From contig JADGAN010000014.1 in assembly GCA_015231955.1 (NCBI GenBank), positions 45,806 through 109,805 of the forward strand: DNA of 64,000 bases, in the 5' to 3' direction. The notes beneath the pieces are model-generated. The model was given only the letters and a program-made list of their open reading frames with translations. It made no database searches and had not been told where the DNA came from. This document shows positions 55,092 to 64,000 of the stretch, in pieces (the first letter of the stretch is position 1; each line of letters begins with the position of its first letter). Made by a program: the position numbers and the translations under genes. The DNA is from Oligoflexia bacterium (GTDB taxonomy: Bacteria; Bdellovibrionota; Bacteriovoracia; Bacteriovoracales; Bacteriovoracaceae).

Positions 55092-56447
55092 ATGAAAAAA
55101 ACAACCTCTCTCCTTGTCCTTATCATTAGTGTCGTAAGTTCTGTTGTCTTCTCTGCTCACGCAGTAACACGTGAGTTGGCCGGAGATTGGCGCAACTTTT
55201 TAACCACCACGCTACACTCTTTAGAGTGCATGCGACAAAATGGATCTTTGCTGGTCGATAGAGTGCAACTCCTCTCCTCACACTCTCCTTGTCCTCTTAT
55301 TGTTTTGCATGCCCCCACCTCCCCTACGAATATTGCATTTGATCTCTTAGTGCAACTCCATCGCTTAAACTTGACCCAGGTGGAAAAGATCGTTTCAGAT
55401 CTTGTCAAATTGCCTTATCACATCCCGAGTGGCCTCTTTTATAATCGTTATCAAAGCAAAAATGGCAAATCCTTTACGGTGATAGAACCTCGTGTCTCTT
55501 CTATTGATAATCTTCATTTGAAAATCGCTCTTTGGGCCGTAGGCCAAGTGGTTCCCTCCTCTCAAAAGTTGATACAATCTTTATTGTTGCGGATGAATCT
55601 ATCCACTTTTTACGATTTCCAAGATGGCCTCTTCTATGGACTTTGGAATAATGGTCTTGAAAAGTGGAAATACTCCTATTGGGGTTCGGAAGCACGATCA
55701 CTTTACGCCTTAAGCTTTGCCTTTTCTTGGGTTGATGACCCAGAGATGTTACCCAAAGTGTTTGCATCCTCGACCATCGAAGTCGCCACCCTTCGTATGG
55801 GCGCTAAAAATAAAAAGCTGCAGCTGCTGCGCACTTGGGACGGTGGTGCTTTTCAACTGCTGCTCCCTCATTTGCTCTTTAATGAAGGAGAGTTCTCTCC
55901 CCCTCTATTGCAACTCTTAAAAAACTATGTGCCTTTTATTATCAGTGAAGGCGAGCGCCGCTCTTTAAGCTTACCTGCAGGCCACTCTGCCTCTGAGGCC
56001 TTTGGCGGATACAGTGGAAAACTTGGGAACTTAGCTTTAGTGGCCACAAGCAATCAAGATCAGTTCGACACTTCTTTACGCGCCTCTTGGGAAAGTGTGG
56101 TTACACCTCATGCGCTTTTCTTGGCCGCCCTATTGGATGCTCCCAAAATGCTTCCTTGGATTCAAGCGGCGACTACTCTTAAGGATTACGATCAGAGAAC
56201 TCTTTACCATCCACAACTAGGCATGATGGATGGATACATCGTTGCGGGATCCGGACTTCATCAAATTTTACAGCTGCAATTATCGCTGGATCAAACAATA
56301 ATTGCACTGTCGCTATTTCAACTCTTGGATCCCCATCACCACTCCTTAATTTATCAACTCTTATTAAAGAAAGAGAATGCAAAAATTTATGAGCGCTTAC
56401 AGCGCTTTTATCGCTACTTTAAAGTCCAAACCATCCCATACAAATAG
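55092..56447 (+). CDS. exported putative glycosidase (glucoamylase-like alpha/alpha-barrel)
   Basis: 451 residues with a signal peptide (LLVLIISVVSSVVFSAHA). The chain alternates helices as in an alpha/alpha barrel, with landmarks IDNLHLKIALWAVG, FQDGLFYGLWNNG, YSYWGSEARSLYALSF, a TWDGGAFQLLLPHLLFNE segment and a final LDQTIIALSL. These resemble the glycoamylase-like families related to GH144. It leads an operon with EIICBA, HPr and Enzyme I (8-base gap), so it likely releases a sugar that the PTS imports. The family call is inference. Confidence 0.55.
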   Translation: MKKTTSLLVLIISVVSSVVFSAHAVTRELAGDWRNFLTTTLHSLECMRQNGSLLVDRVQLLSSHSPCPLIVLHAPTSPTNIAFDLLVQLHRLNLTQVEKIVSDLVKLPYHIPSGLFYNRYQSKNGKSFTVIEPRVSSIDNLHLKIALWAVGQVVPSSQKLIQSLLLRMNLSTFYDFQDGLFYGLWNNGLEKWKYSYWGSEARSLYALSFAFSWVDDPEMLPKVFASSTIEVATLRMGAKNKKLQLLRTWDGGAFQLLLPHLLFNEGEFSPPLLQLLKNYVPFIISEGERRSLSLPAGHSASEAFGGYSGKLGNLALVATSNQDQFDTSLRASWESVVTPHALFLAALLDAPKMLPWIQAATTLKDYDQRTLYHPQLGMMDGYIVAGSGLHQILQLQLSLDQTIIALSLFQLLDPHHHSLIYQLLLKKENAKIYERLQRFYRYFKVQTIPYK

Positions 56448-56455
56448 GAATTTAC

Positions 56456-58411
56456 ATGCATGCTTTAAAAAATTATTTATTCGCTGTATTACAAAAAATT
56501 GGAAAATCGCTAATGGTTCCTGTTTCCGTCTTGCCTGCGGCGGGACTTTTGGTGGCCATAGGAAGAATGGTTCAAAACTATAGCTTAAATGTGCATGGAG
56601 AAGTCACCCACGCTATCGTTAGTGGACTAGGGAATCTCATGTTCAGTGGAGGGCTAGCGGTGTTTGAACACCTACCCGTGATCTTTGCAGTTGGCGTTGC
56701 CATTGGCTTTGCAGAGGGAGCTGGGATTGCAGGATTGGCCGCTGTCGTTGGTTACTATACCATGCTCAATGTCCTAAAGGTGATGGGCGAGATTCGAGGA
56801 GTAGCACTAGAGATTAATACCGGTGTTTTTGGTGGCATTATCGTTGGAATCTTATCTGCAAAACTGTACCATCGCTTTCATCAAACCCAACTCCATCCCG
56901 TGCTAGGATTTTTCTCCGGGAAAAGATTGGTTCCTATTGCCACGGCGTTTGCAGTGCTGTTCATTGGAGTGCTCTTAGGCGTTGTTTGGCCCTACATTCA
57001 ACTCGAGATTAACCACTTCGGAAACTATGTGATGAGTTCAGACCTGGGACCTGCTTTCTATGCCGCTGGCAAAAGATTGCTCATCCCCGTGGGTTTACAC
57101 CATGTCTACTATCCACCATTTTTATATGAGTTTGGAGAGTATGTGATTGCTGGTGGTAAAGTGTTACATGGAGAGACTGCTCGCTATTTTGCAGGAGATG
57201 CCAGTGCAGGAAGATTTATGGCCTCTGAGTTCCCTCTCATGCTCTTTGGTTTGCCCGCGGCCACCCTTGCGATGTATTTAAGAGCACGCCCCAGCAGGCG
57301 TAAAGCAGTGGCGGGAGTGATGCTCTCTGCGGCCTTAACCTCCATCATCACCGGCATCACCGAGCCCATTGAATTCTCATTTATCTTTGTAGCACCTGTC
57401 CTTTATGTGTTTCATGTTGGTGCCGCCTTTTTATCAGGAGTACTCACAAACTTTTTTGACATTCATTTAGGTTACACCTTTTCTGCATCGATTATTGACT
57501 ACGCTTTGGGTTTCTTTAATCAAAAGAATAGTATGTGGTTATTTTTAGTCGTAGGTCCAACTATTTTTATCTTATACTTTGTGGTCTTTTATCAATGCAT
57601 TCCCCTTTGGAATTTAAAGACACCAGGCCGAGAAGAAGAGGAGAGTGAAGAGTCTAATGATAAAAAGCAAACGAAAGAGAGTCACTCATTAGAGAGTAAA
57701 GCGGCGGCCATCTTGATCGCCCTTGGAGGCAGTAAAAATATTCGTACAATCGATGCCTGCATCACCAGGCTGCGCTTAGGTCTAGGCGAAATGCACTTAG
57801 TAAATAAAGCAGAGCTAAAGCAGTTAGGTGCCGCCGGAATTATGGATGCGGGCGGTGGGAATGTGCAAGTTATTTTTGGGGTGGAGTCAGAGATGCTCAA
57901 AGACCAAATTAAAAAAATTATGGCCAGAGGTGATGCAAGAGATACAAAGGCAATCCTCCTCATGTCCCCCTTAAAAGGAACTTTGGTAGAACTAAGTGAA
58001 GTGCCCGATAAAACTTTTGCAGATAAAATTTTAGGCGATGGCCTTGCCATTATTCCTAGTGAAGGTGTGGTCTACTCTCCAATCGCAGGAGAGGTGGTGC
58101 AGATGTTTCGAACTGCTCATGCTGTTGGCCTACTTAGCAGTGACGGAGTCGAGATTTTAATTCACGTGGGTATCGATACCGTCAACATGAATGGCAAAGG
58201 TTTTAAAGCACTCGTCAGTGCAGGAGATAAGGTTCAGGTTGGAAGCAAGCTTATCGAGTTTGATTTAGATCTCGTCAGCAAAGAGGCCAAATCCACAATC
58301 ACACCGATTATCATCACCAATATGGATAAAGTTGCAAAGTTAGAAACGCTTCTCGGTAAAAAGCAACCACTTCGCGTAGGAGAAGCTATTATAAAAGTCA
58401 CCTTCAATTAG
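56456..58411 (+). CDS. PTS EIICBA transporter, glucose/N-acetylglucosamine type
   Basis: 651 residues combining three parts. The EIIC membrane domain (about 1-390) has GLHHVYYPPF and TGITEPIEFSFIF. EIIB (about 400-490) has the phosphocysteine in TIDACITRLRL. EIIA (about 510-651) has the phosphohistidine in EILIHVGIDTVNMNG. The order C-B-A is that of NagE and PtsG-type fusions. It imports and phosphorylates a hexose, probably glucose or GlcNAc. It lies between the glycosidase and HPr genes with short gaps. Confidence 0.95.
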   Translation: MHALKNYLFAVLQKIGKSLMVPVSVLPAAGLLVAIGRMVQNYSLNVHGEVTHAIVSGLGNLMFSGGLAVFEHLPVIFAVGVAIGFAEGAGIAGLAAVVGYYTMLNVLKVMGEIRGVALEINTGVFGGIIVGILSAKLYHRFHQTQLHPVLGFFSGKRLVPIATAFAVLFIGVLLGVVWPYIQLEINHFGNYVMSSDLGPAFYAAGKRLLIPVGLHHVYYPPFLYEFGEYVIAGGKVLHGETARYFAGDASAGRFMASEFPLMLFGLPAATLAMYLRARPSRRKAVAGVMLSAALTSIITGITEPIEFSFIFVAPVLYVFHVGAAFLSGVLTNFFDIHLGYTFSASIIDYALGFFNQKNSMWLFLVVGPTIFILYFVVFYQCIPLWNLKTPGREEEESEESNDKKQTKESHSLESKAAAILIALGGSKNIRTIDACITRLRLGLGEMHLVNKAELKQLGAAGIMDAGGGNVQVIFGVESEMLKDQIKKIMARGDARDTKAILLMSPLKGTLVELSEVPDKTFADKILGDGLAIIPSEGVVYSPIAGEVVQMFRTAHAVGLLSSDGVEILIHVGIDTVNMNGKGFKALVSAGDKVQVGSKLIEFDLDLVSKEAKSTITPIIITNMDKVAKLETLLGKKQPLRVGEAIIKVTFN

Positions 58412-58427
58412 GAGTGAAAACAAGTTT

Positions 58428-58685
58428 ATGGAAAAAAGAGTTACTGTAATCAATGAACACGGCCTACATGCACGACCTGCAGGAATTTTAGTCAAGGCCG
58501 TTGGCACTTTTAAGTCTACGATTGAGTTACAAACAGATAAAAAAACTGTCAACGCCCGCTCACTGATGAGTGTGATGGCGCTAGGACTAACTCATGGAGC
58601 AGAGGTCACGCTTATCGCCAAAGGCGAAGATGAAGCGCTGGCACTTGAAACCTTGTCGGCGCTATTTGCAGCGAAATTTGAATAG
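58428..58685 (+). CDS. ptsH: PTS phosphocarrier protein HPr
   Basis: 85 residues. The phosphorylatable His15 is in NEHGLHARPAG, and a serine in the KTVNARSLMSVMALG motif occupies the position used by HPr kinase in Gram-positive and many Gram-negative bacteria. It passes phosphate from Enzyme I to the EIICBA encoded just upstream. The gap to ptsI is 17 bases. Confidence 0.96.
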   Translation: MEKRVTVINEHGLHARPAGILVKAVGTFKSTIELQTDKKTVNARSLMSVMALGLTHGAEVTLIAKGEDEALALETLSALFAAKFE

Positions 58686-58702
58686 TTATTGAGGATTTTT
58701 AG

Positions 58703-60442
58703 ATGAATGCAAGCAAAGTATTTACAGGAAGTGTAGTCTCTTTTGGATTAGTTGCCGCCAAGGCCTTAGTTGTAAAATCCCTAGAGCTAAAAATCAGCAA
58801 AGAGTCCATTGCCCCCTCTCAAGTAAGCACAGAAGTGGCACGCTTGGAGTCTGCTATCAGTAGCTCTGTCCTAGAGTTGCAAGAGGTGCGCTCCCATGCT
58901 AACGCCAAAATGGGCGCCGAGAGTGCCGCGATCTTTGAGGCCCACCTCTTAATGCTTAATGATCCCGAACTCTTCGAAAAAACTAAGGAGGTGATTGCTA
59001 CACAGTTGGTTAATACTGAGTTTGCCTTTCATCAAGTGAGTGAAGAGTTTATTGCACTCTTTAGCAGCATGGATGATGAGTATATGCGTGAGCGCGCCCT
59101 CGACGTACGAGACATCAGCAGAAGAGTGCTCCGCCATCTCCTTGGAGTGCAAGAGGCCAACCTCGCCCACCTGCCGGAAGAGGTGATCCTGGTGGCCTAC
59201 GATCTTACACCTTCTCAAACAGCAGTCATGGATAAGAACAAAGTTGTAGGGATGGTTACAGAGGTGGGAGGAAAAACTTCCCACACCGCAATTATGGCAA
59301 ACTCTTTAGGCATCGCGGCCCTGGTGGGAGTTAACAAGATCACTGCTGAAATTCAAAGTGGGGATCAGCTCGCTATCAATGGTGAAACGGGTGAGCTTTA
59401 CCTCCATCCAGACCCCGAACAGTTATCAGATCTCATGAAGCGCAAAGATGCTTATCTCCAGAAGAGAAAAATCTTAGAATCGTTAAAAGGAGTGCCCAGT
59501 ACCACACCTGATGGCCAGCAAGTGCACTTATTGGCGAACATTGCCTCCGATGAAGAGTTGAAATTTGTCCTTGCGAGCGACGCTGAAGGCATAGGCCTTT
59601 TTAGAACCGAATTTTTATACATGAACCGCACCTCCCTTCCCAGCGAAGAGGAGCAATTTCTCGTTTATCGCAAAGTTCTCCAGGAGATGCAAGGCCGCCC
59701 AGTGACGATTAGGACTATCGACATTGGAGGAGACAAAGAGATCGACTACTTAAATCTACCAAAAGAGTTAAACCCCTTCTTAGGAGTGCGCGCCATCCGC
59801 TTATGCTTTAAACGACCAGAACTCTTTAAAACGCAACTACGAGCACTCCTACGCGCATCTGTCTATGGCCATTTGAAAATCATGTTCCCCATGATCTCTT
59901 CTCTCGAAGAGCTGCTTGCCGCTAAGGCCGTGGTGGATGAGGTGAAAAACGCACTTCAAAGCGAGGGCATTCCCTTTGCACCCAACCTACCTTTAGGCAT
60001 TATGATTGAAGTGCCCTCTGCCGCTATCATCTCTGATGTGCTGGCCCAGCATGTAGATTTTTTCAGCATTGGCACCAACGATTTAATTCAATATACCCTG
60101 GCGGTTGATCGCTTAAATCAAGAGCTGCAATCCCTCTACTCCCCTTTCAACCTTGCCTGCCTGCGCCTGATTGAGCTTACCATCAAAAATGGCAAACAAC
60201 ACGGCATCGAAGTTGGCATGTGTGGCTCTGTGGCCGGAAGCGAAGAGATGATCCCTCTCTTACTCGGCATGGGCCTAGATGAATTCAGCATGAGTGCACG
60301 ACAAATTCTTCCTGCACGAAAAGTAGTCACCTCCACCACCAAGGCCTTTGCTCTAGAAATTGCAGCAAAGGTGCTCTCTATGCATTCTGGACAAGAGATT
60401 GAAAACTATTTACGCGCAAACTCTTCCCTAAAAATGTCATAA
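58703..60442 (+). CDS. ptsI: PTS Enzyme I (phosphoenolpyruvate-protein phosphotransferase)
   Basis: 579 residues. It starts the PTS relay with phosphoenolpyruvate. The phosphohistidine is in TEVGGKTSHTAIMANSLG, and the C-terminal PEP-binding barrel shows GIGLFRTEFLYM, NPFLGVRAIRLCF, FFSIGTNDLIQYTLAVDR and VGMCGSVAGSE. Length is normal. It is the last gene of the operon, after which two inverted-repeat hairpins begin. Confidence 0.96.
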   Translation: MNASKVFTGSVVSFGLVAAKALVVKSLELKISKESIAPSQVSTEVARLESAISSSVLELQEVRSHANAKMGAESAAIFEAHLLMLNDPELFEKTKEVIATQLVNTEFAFHQVSEEFIALFSSMDDEYMRERALDVRDISRRVLRHLLGVQEANLAHLPEEVILVAYDLTPSQTAVMDKNKVVGMVTEVGGKTSHTAIMANSLGIAALVGVNKITAEIQSGDQLAINGETGELYLHPDPEQLSDLMKRKDAYLQKRKILESLKGVPSTTPDGQQVHLLANIASDEELKFVLASDAEGIGLFRTEFLYMNRTSLPSEEEQFLVYRKVLQEMQGRPVTIRTIDIGGDKEIDYLNLPKELNPFLGVRAIRLCFKRPELFKTQLRALLRASVYGHLKIMFPMISSLEELLAAKAVVDEVKNALQSEGIPFAPNLPLGIMIEVPSAAIISDVLAQHVDFFSIGTNDLIQYTLAVDRLNQELQSLYSPFNLACLRLIELTIKNGKQHGIEVGMCGSVAGSEEMIPLLLGMGLDEFSMSARQILPARKVVTSTTKAFALEIAAKVLSMHSGQEIENYLRANSSLKMS

Positions 60443-60460
60443 ATCATCAATTGAGATCAA

Positions 60461-60551
60461 CCACCTACAAAAGGATAAAATGCCATTTGTAGGTGGATTT
60501 ATCTTGTGGTATTATCCACCTGTAAAACTATTTTTTGCTATTTATAGGTGG
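60461..60551 (+). repeat. four alternating inverted 11-base repeats before the ATPase gene
   Basis: CCACCTACAAA (60461-60471) pairs perfectly with TTTGTAGGTGG (60486-60496). A second pair, CCACCTGTAAA (60516-60526) and TTTATAGGTGG (60541-60551), follows with one G-T pairing. The last copy ends three bases before the ATG at 60555 and includes its likely ribosome site. The set could be an operator for self-regulation, two RNA hairpins, or a mobile-element end; the first hairpin may also end the ptsI transcript. Confidence 0.7.
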
Positions 60552-60554
60552 GTT

Positions 60555-61985
60555 ATGTTTTTTGGAAGAAAACAGGAAATATCTCAACTACTACTGCTAA
60601 AAAAGAAAAAGAGTGCAAGTCTTGCATGTATATCCGGACGACGCAGAATTGGGAAAAGTCGCTTAATTACAGAGTATGGAAAGCACTTTAAGAAATTTAT
60701 CGACATCCAGGGACTCGGTCCAGATCAGTCACACTCCAATCAAGACCAATTAAACCATTTTTCAAAAAAACTAGCTTATCACTTTAAAACTGGAGTAGAA
60801 CATTTTGATGATTGGGAAACGGCGTTTAGCTCTTTTTATGAGAAGGTCAAACATGGAGAGTGCCTACTGCTGCTGGACGAGATCTCTTGGATGGGCGGAC
60901 AAGATCCTTTATTCGCGGCAAAACTAAAAGATGCATGGGACACTCTATTCAAAAAAAATAACAAATTAATTATGGTTCTTTGTGGTTCAGTTTCTGCATG
61001 GATCGATGATAACTTGCTTAAAAATGCAACGTTTGCAGGAAGAATCTCTTTGGCGATTAATCTTCAAGAATTGGCCTTACCAGAAATCAATCAGTTTTGG
61101 GAAAAAAATAATTATATGATGGGTTCTTTGGAAAAGATGCTGATTTTATCGATAACGGGAGGTGTTCCTAAGTATCTTGAAGAGGTTTTGCAAAGTGAAA
61201 CGGCCGAACAAAACCTGATCAGACTATGCTTTTCACCAAATGGACTACTTTTTAATGAATTTGCCAGTATTTTCGAAGAGGTTTTCCAGAGAAGATCTAA
61301 CAGCTTTAAGAAAATTATTAATGCTTGCCTAGAGAGTAGATATTCTCCAACAGAAGTTGCATTAAAAATTGGCAAAACGCTAAACAGTGAAATCAGTAGA
61401 GATATTGAAATTTTGGAATTGTCCGGTTTTTTGTCCCGAGACTATTACTTTAAACCAAGCGGGGAAATTTCAAAGCTAAGCCACTTAAGGGTTAAAGATA
61501 ATTTTTTGCGTTTTTATTTGAAAGTATTACAAAAAGAAAAATTAAGAGTAGAAAAAGGTGGGGTGAAAATCTCTTCCCTACAACAACTAACTGCTTTGAA
61601 CTCCATTATAGGTTTGCAATTTGAGAATTTAATATTATCCAACAGAGAGTTGCTATACCCCCTTATAGGCATTGATCAATCTCAAATTGTCTCAGCGGCA
61701 CCTTATATCCAGAAAAAAAATTCTAAAAACAAATATGGATGTCAAATAGATTTATTGATTCATACAAGACTGGATCTTTTTTTCTTATGTGAATTTAAAT
61801 GCAAAAAAATCATTGAAAAATCGATCATCAATGAGGTAACTCATAAAATAAATGCCCTTAAATTACCAAGGCGTTCTGCTATAAGGCCTATCCTTGTTTA
61901 TGAGGGAGAAATTTACCCCGGTCATCATGAAAAACTGGATGAATACTTCTTCAAAATTATTCATTTCTCCAAGCTTTTAGAATAA
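60555..61985 (+). CDS. archaeal-type ATPase with DUF234-like nuclease domain
   Basis: 476 residues from ATG 60555, where the family start MFFGRKQEIS appears; the frame is open to 60480. The Walker A loop is SGRRRIGKSRLI and Walker B LLLLDEISWMG. A winged-helix-like part follows (RDIEILELSGFLSR), and the C-terminal part has a PD-(D/E)XK-like core, GCQIDLLIH with CEFKCKK. These orphan ATPases occur in many bacteria and archaea in variable copy number, and their role is unclear. Base use is AT-richer than the PTS genes, hinting at transfer. Confidence 0.82.
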   Translation: MFFGRKQEISQLLLLKKKKSASLACISGRRRIGKSRLITEYGKHFKKFIDIQGLGPDQSHSNQDQLNHFSKKLAYHFKTGVEHFDDWETAFSSFYEKVKHGECLLLLDEISWMGGQDPLFAAKLKDAWDTLFKKNNKLIMVLCGSVSAWIDDNLLKNATFAGRISLAINLQELALPEINQFWEKNNYMMGSLEKMLILSITGGVPKYLEEVLQSETAEQNLIRLCFSPNGLLFNEFASIFEEVFQRRSNSFKKIINACLESRYSPTEVALKIGKTLNSEISRDIEILELSGFLSRDYYFKPSGEISKLSHLRVKDNFLRFYLKVLQKEKLRVEKGGVKISSLQQLTALNSIIGLQFENLILSNRELLYPLIGIDQSQIVSAAPYIQKKNSKNKYGCQIDLLIHTRLDLFFLCEFKCKKIIEKSIINEVTHKINALKLPRRSAIRPILVYEGEIYPGHHEKLDEYFFKIIHFSKLLE

Positions 61986-62175
61986 CTCAACAACTAATCC
62001 ACAAATAATGGCCATGAGACTTGATAAATTGTATTGAGTTTTGTTTTTATAACCTCTTGCAATTTCTTCAAAATCAAAAAATCATTGCTTTCTATTACGA
62101 AGATTATCCATAACCTCTTACAATCGATACAAGAACAACAGACAGAAGATAAACTAAATCAAGGAGCAAATTGCT

Positions 62176-63564
62176 ATGAAAAAAACATGGAACTACTTTT
62201 TATTCTTCTCCTTATCGTCTCTGGCCATTGCTAGTAATCCACTCTTGGCTTCGCCTGGTTTGAGAGGATTACAAATGGGATCTGCTGCCATCTGCAAAAT
62301 ACTCCCCTCGCTGGCACGCAATTTTTCTGCCTCTACCGCCCCATCAGCAATAGAAAAGATGAAAATAGTTGAAAATCTAGTCGTTCGAGCAAAGGAAGGA
62401 GCGATTGCGGCCAGTGAACGAGAGTTAATGGGACAGCAATTTACAACCGTTAATGAACTTGCTCGCACGGAGGGGTTAAAAGTACCTGGTCGCGTGGATT
62501 TTGCAAGTGTTCCTTTTCTCGCTAATGCACGCGAGATGGAGCTTGGAACTGGAAATGTTGCTATTGTGGCCCCGCGACGTTTTATTCCTTTTGCTCAAAA
62601 AGAGTCCAAAGAATCTTCTCTCGTCAACAACCTCTCTTCAGCACTCAAAACACGAAGAGACTTACTGATCGATCCTTTGCTCGACAAAGAAGAATGGAGT
62701 GGCCTTTACTTAAAAGAGATCTGTCAAAAAAGTAGCGAGGAAGCAGACTCGTTCTCACTTCCGCCAGAATCATCGCTTTCCATTTTATTGCATGAGTATG
62801 GACATGCGATCAAAAACGCCAACAGTGGATTTTGTAAAACTTATAACCCTAGTGAAATCTCTTCTGAAGCTTTAAATGAATTAGTGGCAGATCTCGTGGC
62901 CGTCATCGCCCAAAAAGATCCTCAAGCTATTAGTAGACCACTAGGTGTGCCTGATGTAAAAATTATTGAGAAATATCTCGATTCCTCATCACTCTCAAAA
63001 GATCCTATGGCCAAAGTTGCGGCCTTCACTGCTGTTAAGTCGAGGGAACTTTCAAGTGAATTAAGGGCCTTTACACCAAATCGCATGAATCAAATGAGTA
63101 TCCCAGAAAGAAAAAAATATGCTTACGATTCCATGATGAATTATCTCTCCTCGCTTAAGCAAAATGGTCAGATCAACGCCTCAGAACAACAGTTAGTCGA
63201 CATTGCTACAGAACAAGCCGAAATGATCGCATCCGATGAACATGGTCTACTAGGAGGATTGCGAAGCTACATTGGAGAAAAATTTTTAACCGATTTTTCT
63301 GATAGCAAAAAGATGGGGGAAGTTCTCTCTGAGATGATTAAATTACCTGTATTAAAGGGAGAAACGCCAGAAACCATTGAGGCCAAGGCCAAAGAGCTAT
63401 TACACCAGCGTTTTGCTACTACCGCACCCCATTCTCCTTCTATTATTGGTACTATTACAGCAGAACAAGCGGCACAATTTAAAGGTCATTGGCAAATGAG
63501 TCCATCATTGTCCAAATACTTCACACAACAAATCACTTCTGATACAACACCATCATCTAAATAA
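62176..63564 (+). CDS. exported zinc metalloprotease-like protein
   Basis: 462 residues with a signal peptide (FFLFSLSSLAIASNPLLA-type, residues 8-25 approximately). The motif LLHEYGHAIK at about 204-213 is a HEXXH zinc site (His206, His210), and Glu235 in LNELVAD downstream is a good third ligand, giving a gluzincin pattern. The remainder is helical and not recognised. AAGGAG at 62161-62166 supports the start. It stands alone between the ATPase and the insertion sequence. The substrate is unknown. Confidence 0.7.
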   Translation: MKKTWNYFLFFSLSSLAIASNPLLASPGLRGLQMGSAAICKILPSLARNFSASTAPSAIEKMKIVENLVVRAKEGAIAASERELMGQQFTTVNELARTEGLKVPGRVDFASVPFLANAREMELGTGNVAIVAPRRFIPFAQKESKESSLVNNLSSALKTRRDLLIDPLLDKEEWSGLYLKEICQKSSEEADSFSLPPESSLSILLHEYGHAIKNANSGFCKTYNPSEISSEALNELVADLVAVIAQKDPQAISRPLGVPDVKIIEKYLDSSSLSKDPMAKVAAFTAVKSRELSSELRAFTPNRMNQMSIPERKKYAYDSMMNYLSSLKQNGQINASEQQLVDIATEQAEMIASDEHGLLGGLRSYIGEKFLTDFSDSKKMGEVLSEMIKLPVLKGETPETIEAKAKELLHQRFATTAPHSPSIIGTITAEQAAQFKGHWQMSPSLSKYFTQQITSDTTPSSK

Positions 63565-63582
63565 TTATTACGCTTAACATTC

Positions 63583-63605
63583 GTAACAGCTCACACCCTT
63601 CTGCC
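63583..63605. mobile_element. likely terminal repeat of an IS66-type element
   Basis: GTAACAGCTCACACCCTTC followed by TGCC lies 110 bases before the transposase start and matches, with about two differences, the ends of the MITE-like element at 19518-19623. IS66-type elements also usually begin with GTAA. The other end lies beyond the window. Confidence 0.6.
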
Positions 63606-63612
63606 ATCAGCT

Positions 63613-63631
63613 GAATAGCTGTCAGCTATTC
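63613..63631. repeat. 19-base near-perfect palindrome inside the IS left end
   Basis: GAATAGCTG and CAGCTATTC are exact reverse complements separated by a single T. Wider AGCTGAA and TTCAGCT arms surround it. It lies between the terminal repeat and the transposase gene and may be a transposase or promoter site. Confidence 0.6.
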
Positions 63632-63714
63632 CACTTCAGCTTCTTCGAAAAAAATTGATTTAAGCCTTGAATTTTAACTGGGCCTCTTGATTAAAATAAG
63701 TAATACTGATCTTT

Positions 63715-64000
63715 ATGAGCAAGGATTCAATACGAGATAAAATTACAAAACTGCAGCAGGAATCGGAGGCAATTCTTAAAACGAAAAACCTGAATGCAGA
63801 CGTACGATTTTTTATTCAATCAATGATGTCAATCTTGGAAATTGTTGTTGCTGTTCTACTTGAGAAAAAAACTAGAAAGAATTCTAGCAATAGTGGCCTG
63901 CCGCCATCAAAAAATAATGGTTCTAATGGCAATCGTAATAAGAATTCCGGTCAAAGAGCTAATCTGGGAGATCAAATCCAAAACACTCGCAACATCACCA
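63715..64000 (+). CDS. IS66-family transposase, N-terminal part
   Basis: The gene runs off the right edge; 95 codons are visible. After a helical start (KITKLQQESEAIL), it shows KNSSNSGLPPSKNN, the serine/proline signature found at the N-terminus of IS66-type transposases (NSSxSxxPPSxD), followed by an Asn/Arg-rich linker. The catalytic DDE domain must lie outside the window. No tnpA- or tnpB-type helper genes precede it, which fits the ISBst12-like subgroup with a single gene. Confidence 0.82.
   Translation, partial: MSKDSIRDKITKLQQESEAILKTKNLNADVRFFIQSMMSILEIVVAVLLEKKTRKNSSNSGLPPSKNNGSNGNRNKNSGQRANLGDQIQNTRNIT

Overview
The window comes from a Gram-negative, flagellated, heterotrophic bacterium, moderately AT-rich by eye. 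Evidence is the LPS-export permeases LptF and LptG, an outer-membrane porin, a MotA/MotB stator pair led by flbD, a complete sugar PTS and fatty-acid beta-oxidation. The flbD-motA-motB order, the CheA-like regulator and the many exported proteins of unknown or hydrolytic type would fit the Bdellovibrionota or a neighbouring deltaproteobacterial-type lineage. That is an inference from gene content; no rRNA or phylogenetic marker was available.

Layout. 1-7.1 kb: end of htpX, a START-like protein, an exported protein-kinase-like protein, thioredoxin, a large receiver/PilZ-like protein, and convergent flbD-motA-motB. 7.2-10.6 kb: a HAD phosphatase, an exported protein, and a phosphate-binding-like protein paired with a porin. 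10.8-18.1 kb: lptF with an MFS exporter, facing a tightly overlapping run of class II aldolase, lptG, an LtaS-like sulfatase-fold transferase and methylmalonyl-CoA epimerase. 18.7-26.2 kb: a six-gene hyf-type operon (B-C-E-F-G-I). Its large subunit has lost the cysteines that bind the NiFe centre, and a short element that looks like an IS66-type MITE sits between hyfG and hyfI. 26.5-34.0 kb: a tandem ATP-grasp ligase, a DmpA-type peptidase, a PAP2 phosphatase, a Gfo/Idh/MocA dehydrogenase, inositol-3-phosphate synthase, and a HAD phosphatase that appears to start at ATA. 34.4-40.4 kb: exported WD40-like and unknown proteins and a CheA-like kinase. 40.5-42.8 kb: thrB-thrC. 42.8-52.7 kb: an exported unknown protein, an RRM protein, fadBA, an exported protein with a SopB/IpgD-type CX5R phosphatase motif, and an exported papain-like protease. 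52.9-60.4 kb: ferritin, a small membrane protein, an amidohydrolase, and an operon of a putative glycosidase, EIICBA, HPr and Enzyme I. 60.5-64 kb: a DUF234-type ATPase behind four alternating inverted repeats, an exported metalloprotease-like protein, and the 5' end of an IS66-like transposase.

How the parts may work together. The hyf-type cluster would form a membrane ion pump related to complex I and group 4 hydrogenases but unable to handle hydrogen, i.e. an Ehr-like complex with unknown redox partners. Ino1 with a coupled phosphatase could make free inositol, and the same window carries a PAP2 phosphatase and an exported inositol-phosphatase-like protein. The exported kinase-like, SopB-like, papain-like and metalloprotease-like proteins form a plausible set of factors acting outside the cytoplasm, perhaps on prey or host. 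This last point is inference.

No tRNA, rRNA or CRISPR array was seen. Several coding regions hold short in-frame hexanucleotide-type repeats.
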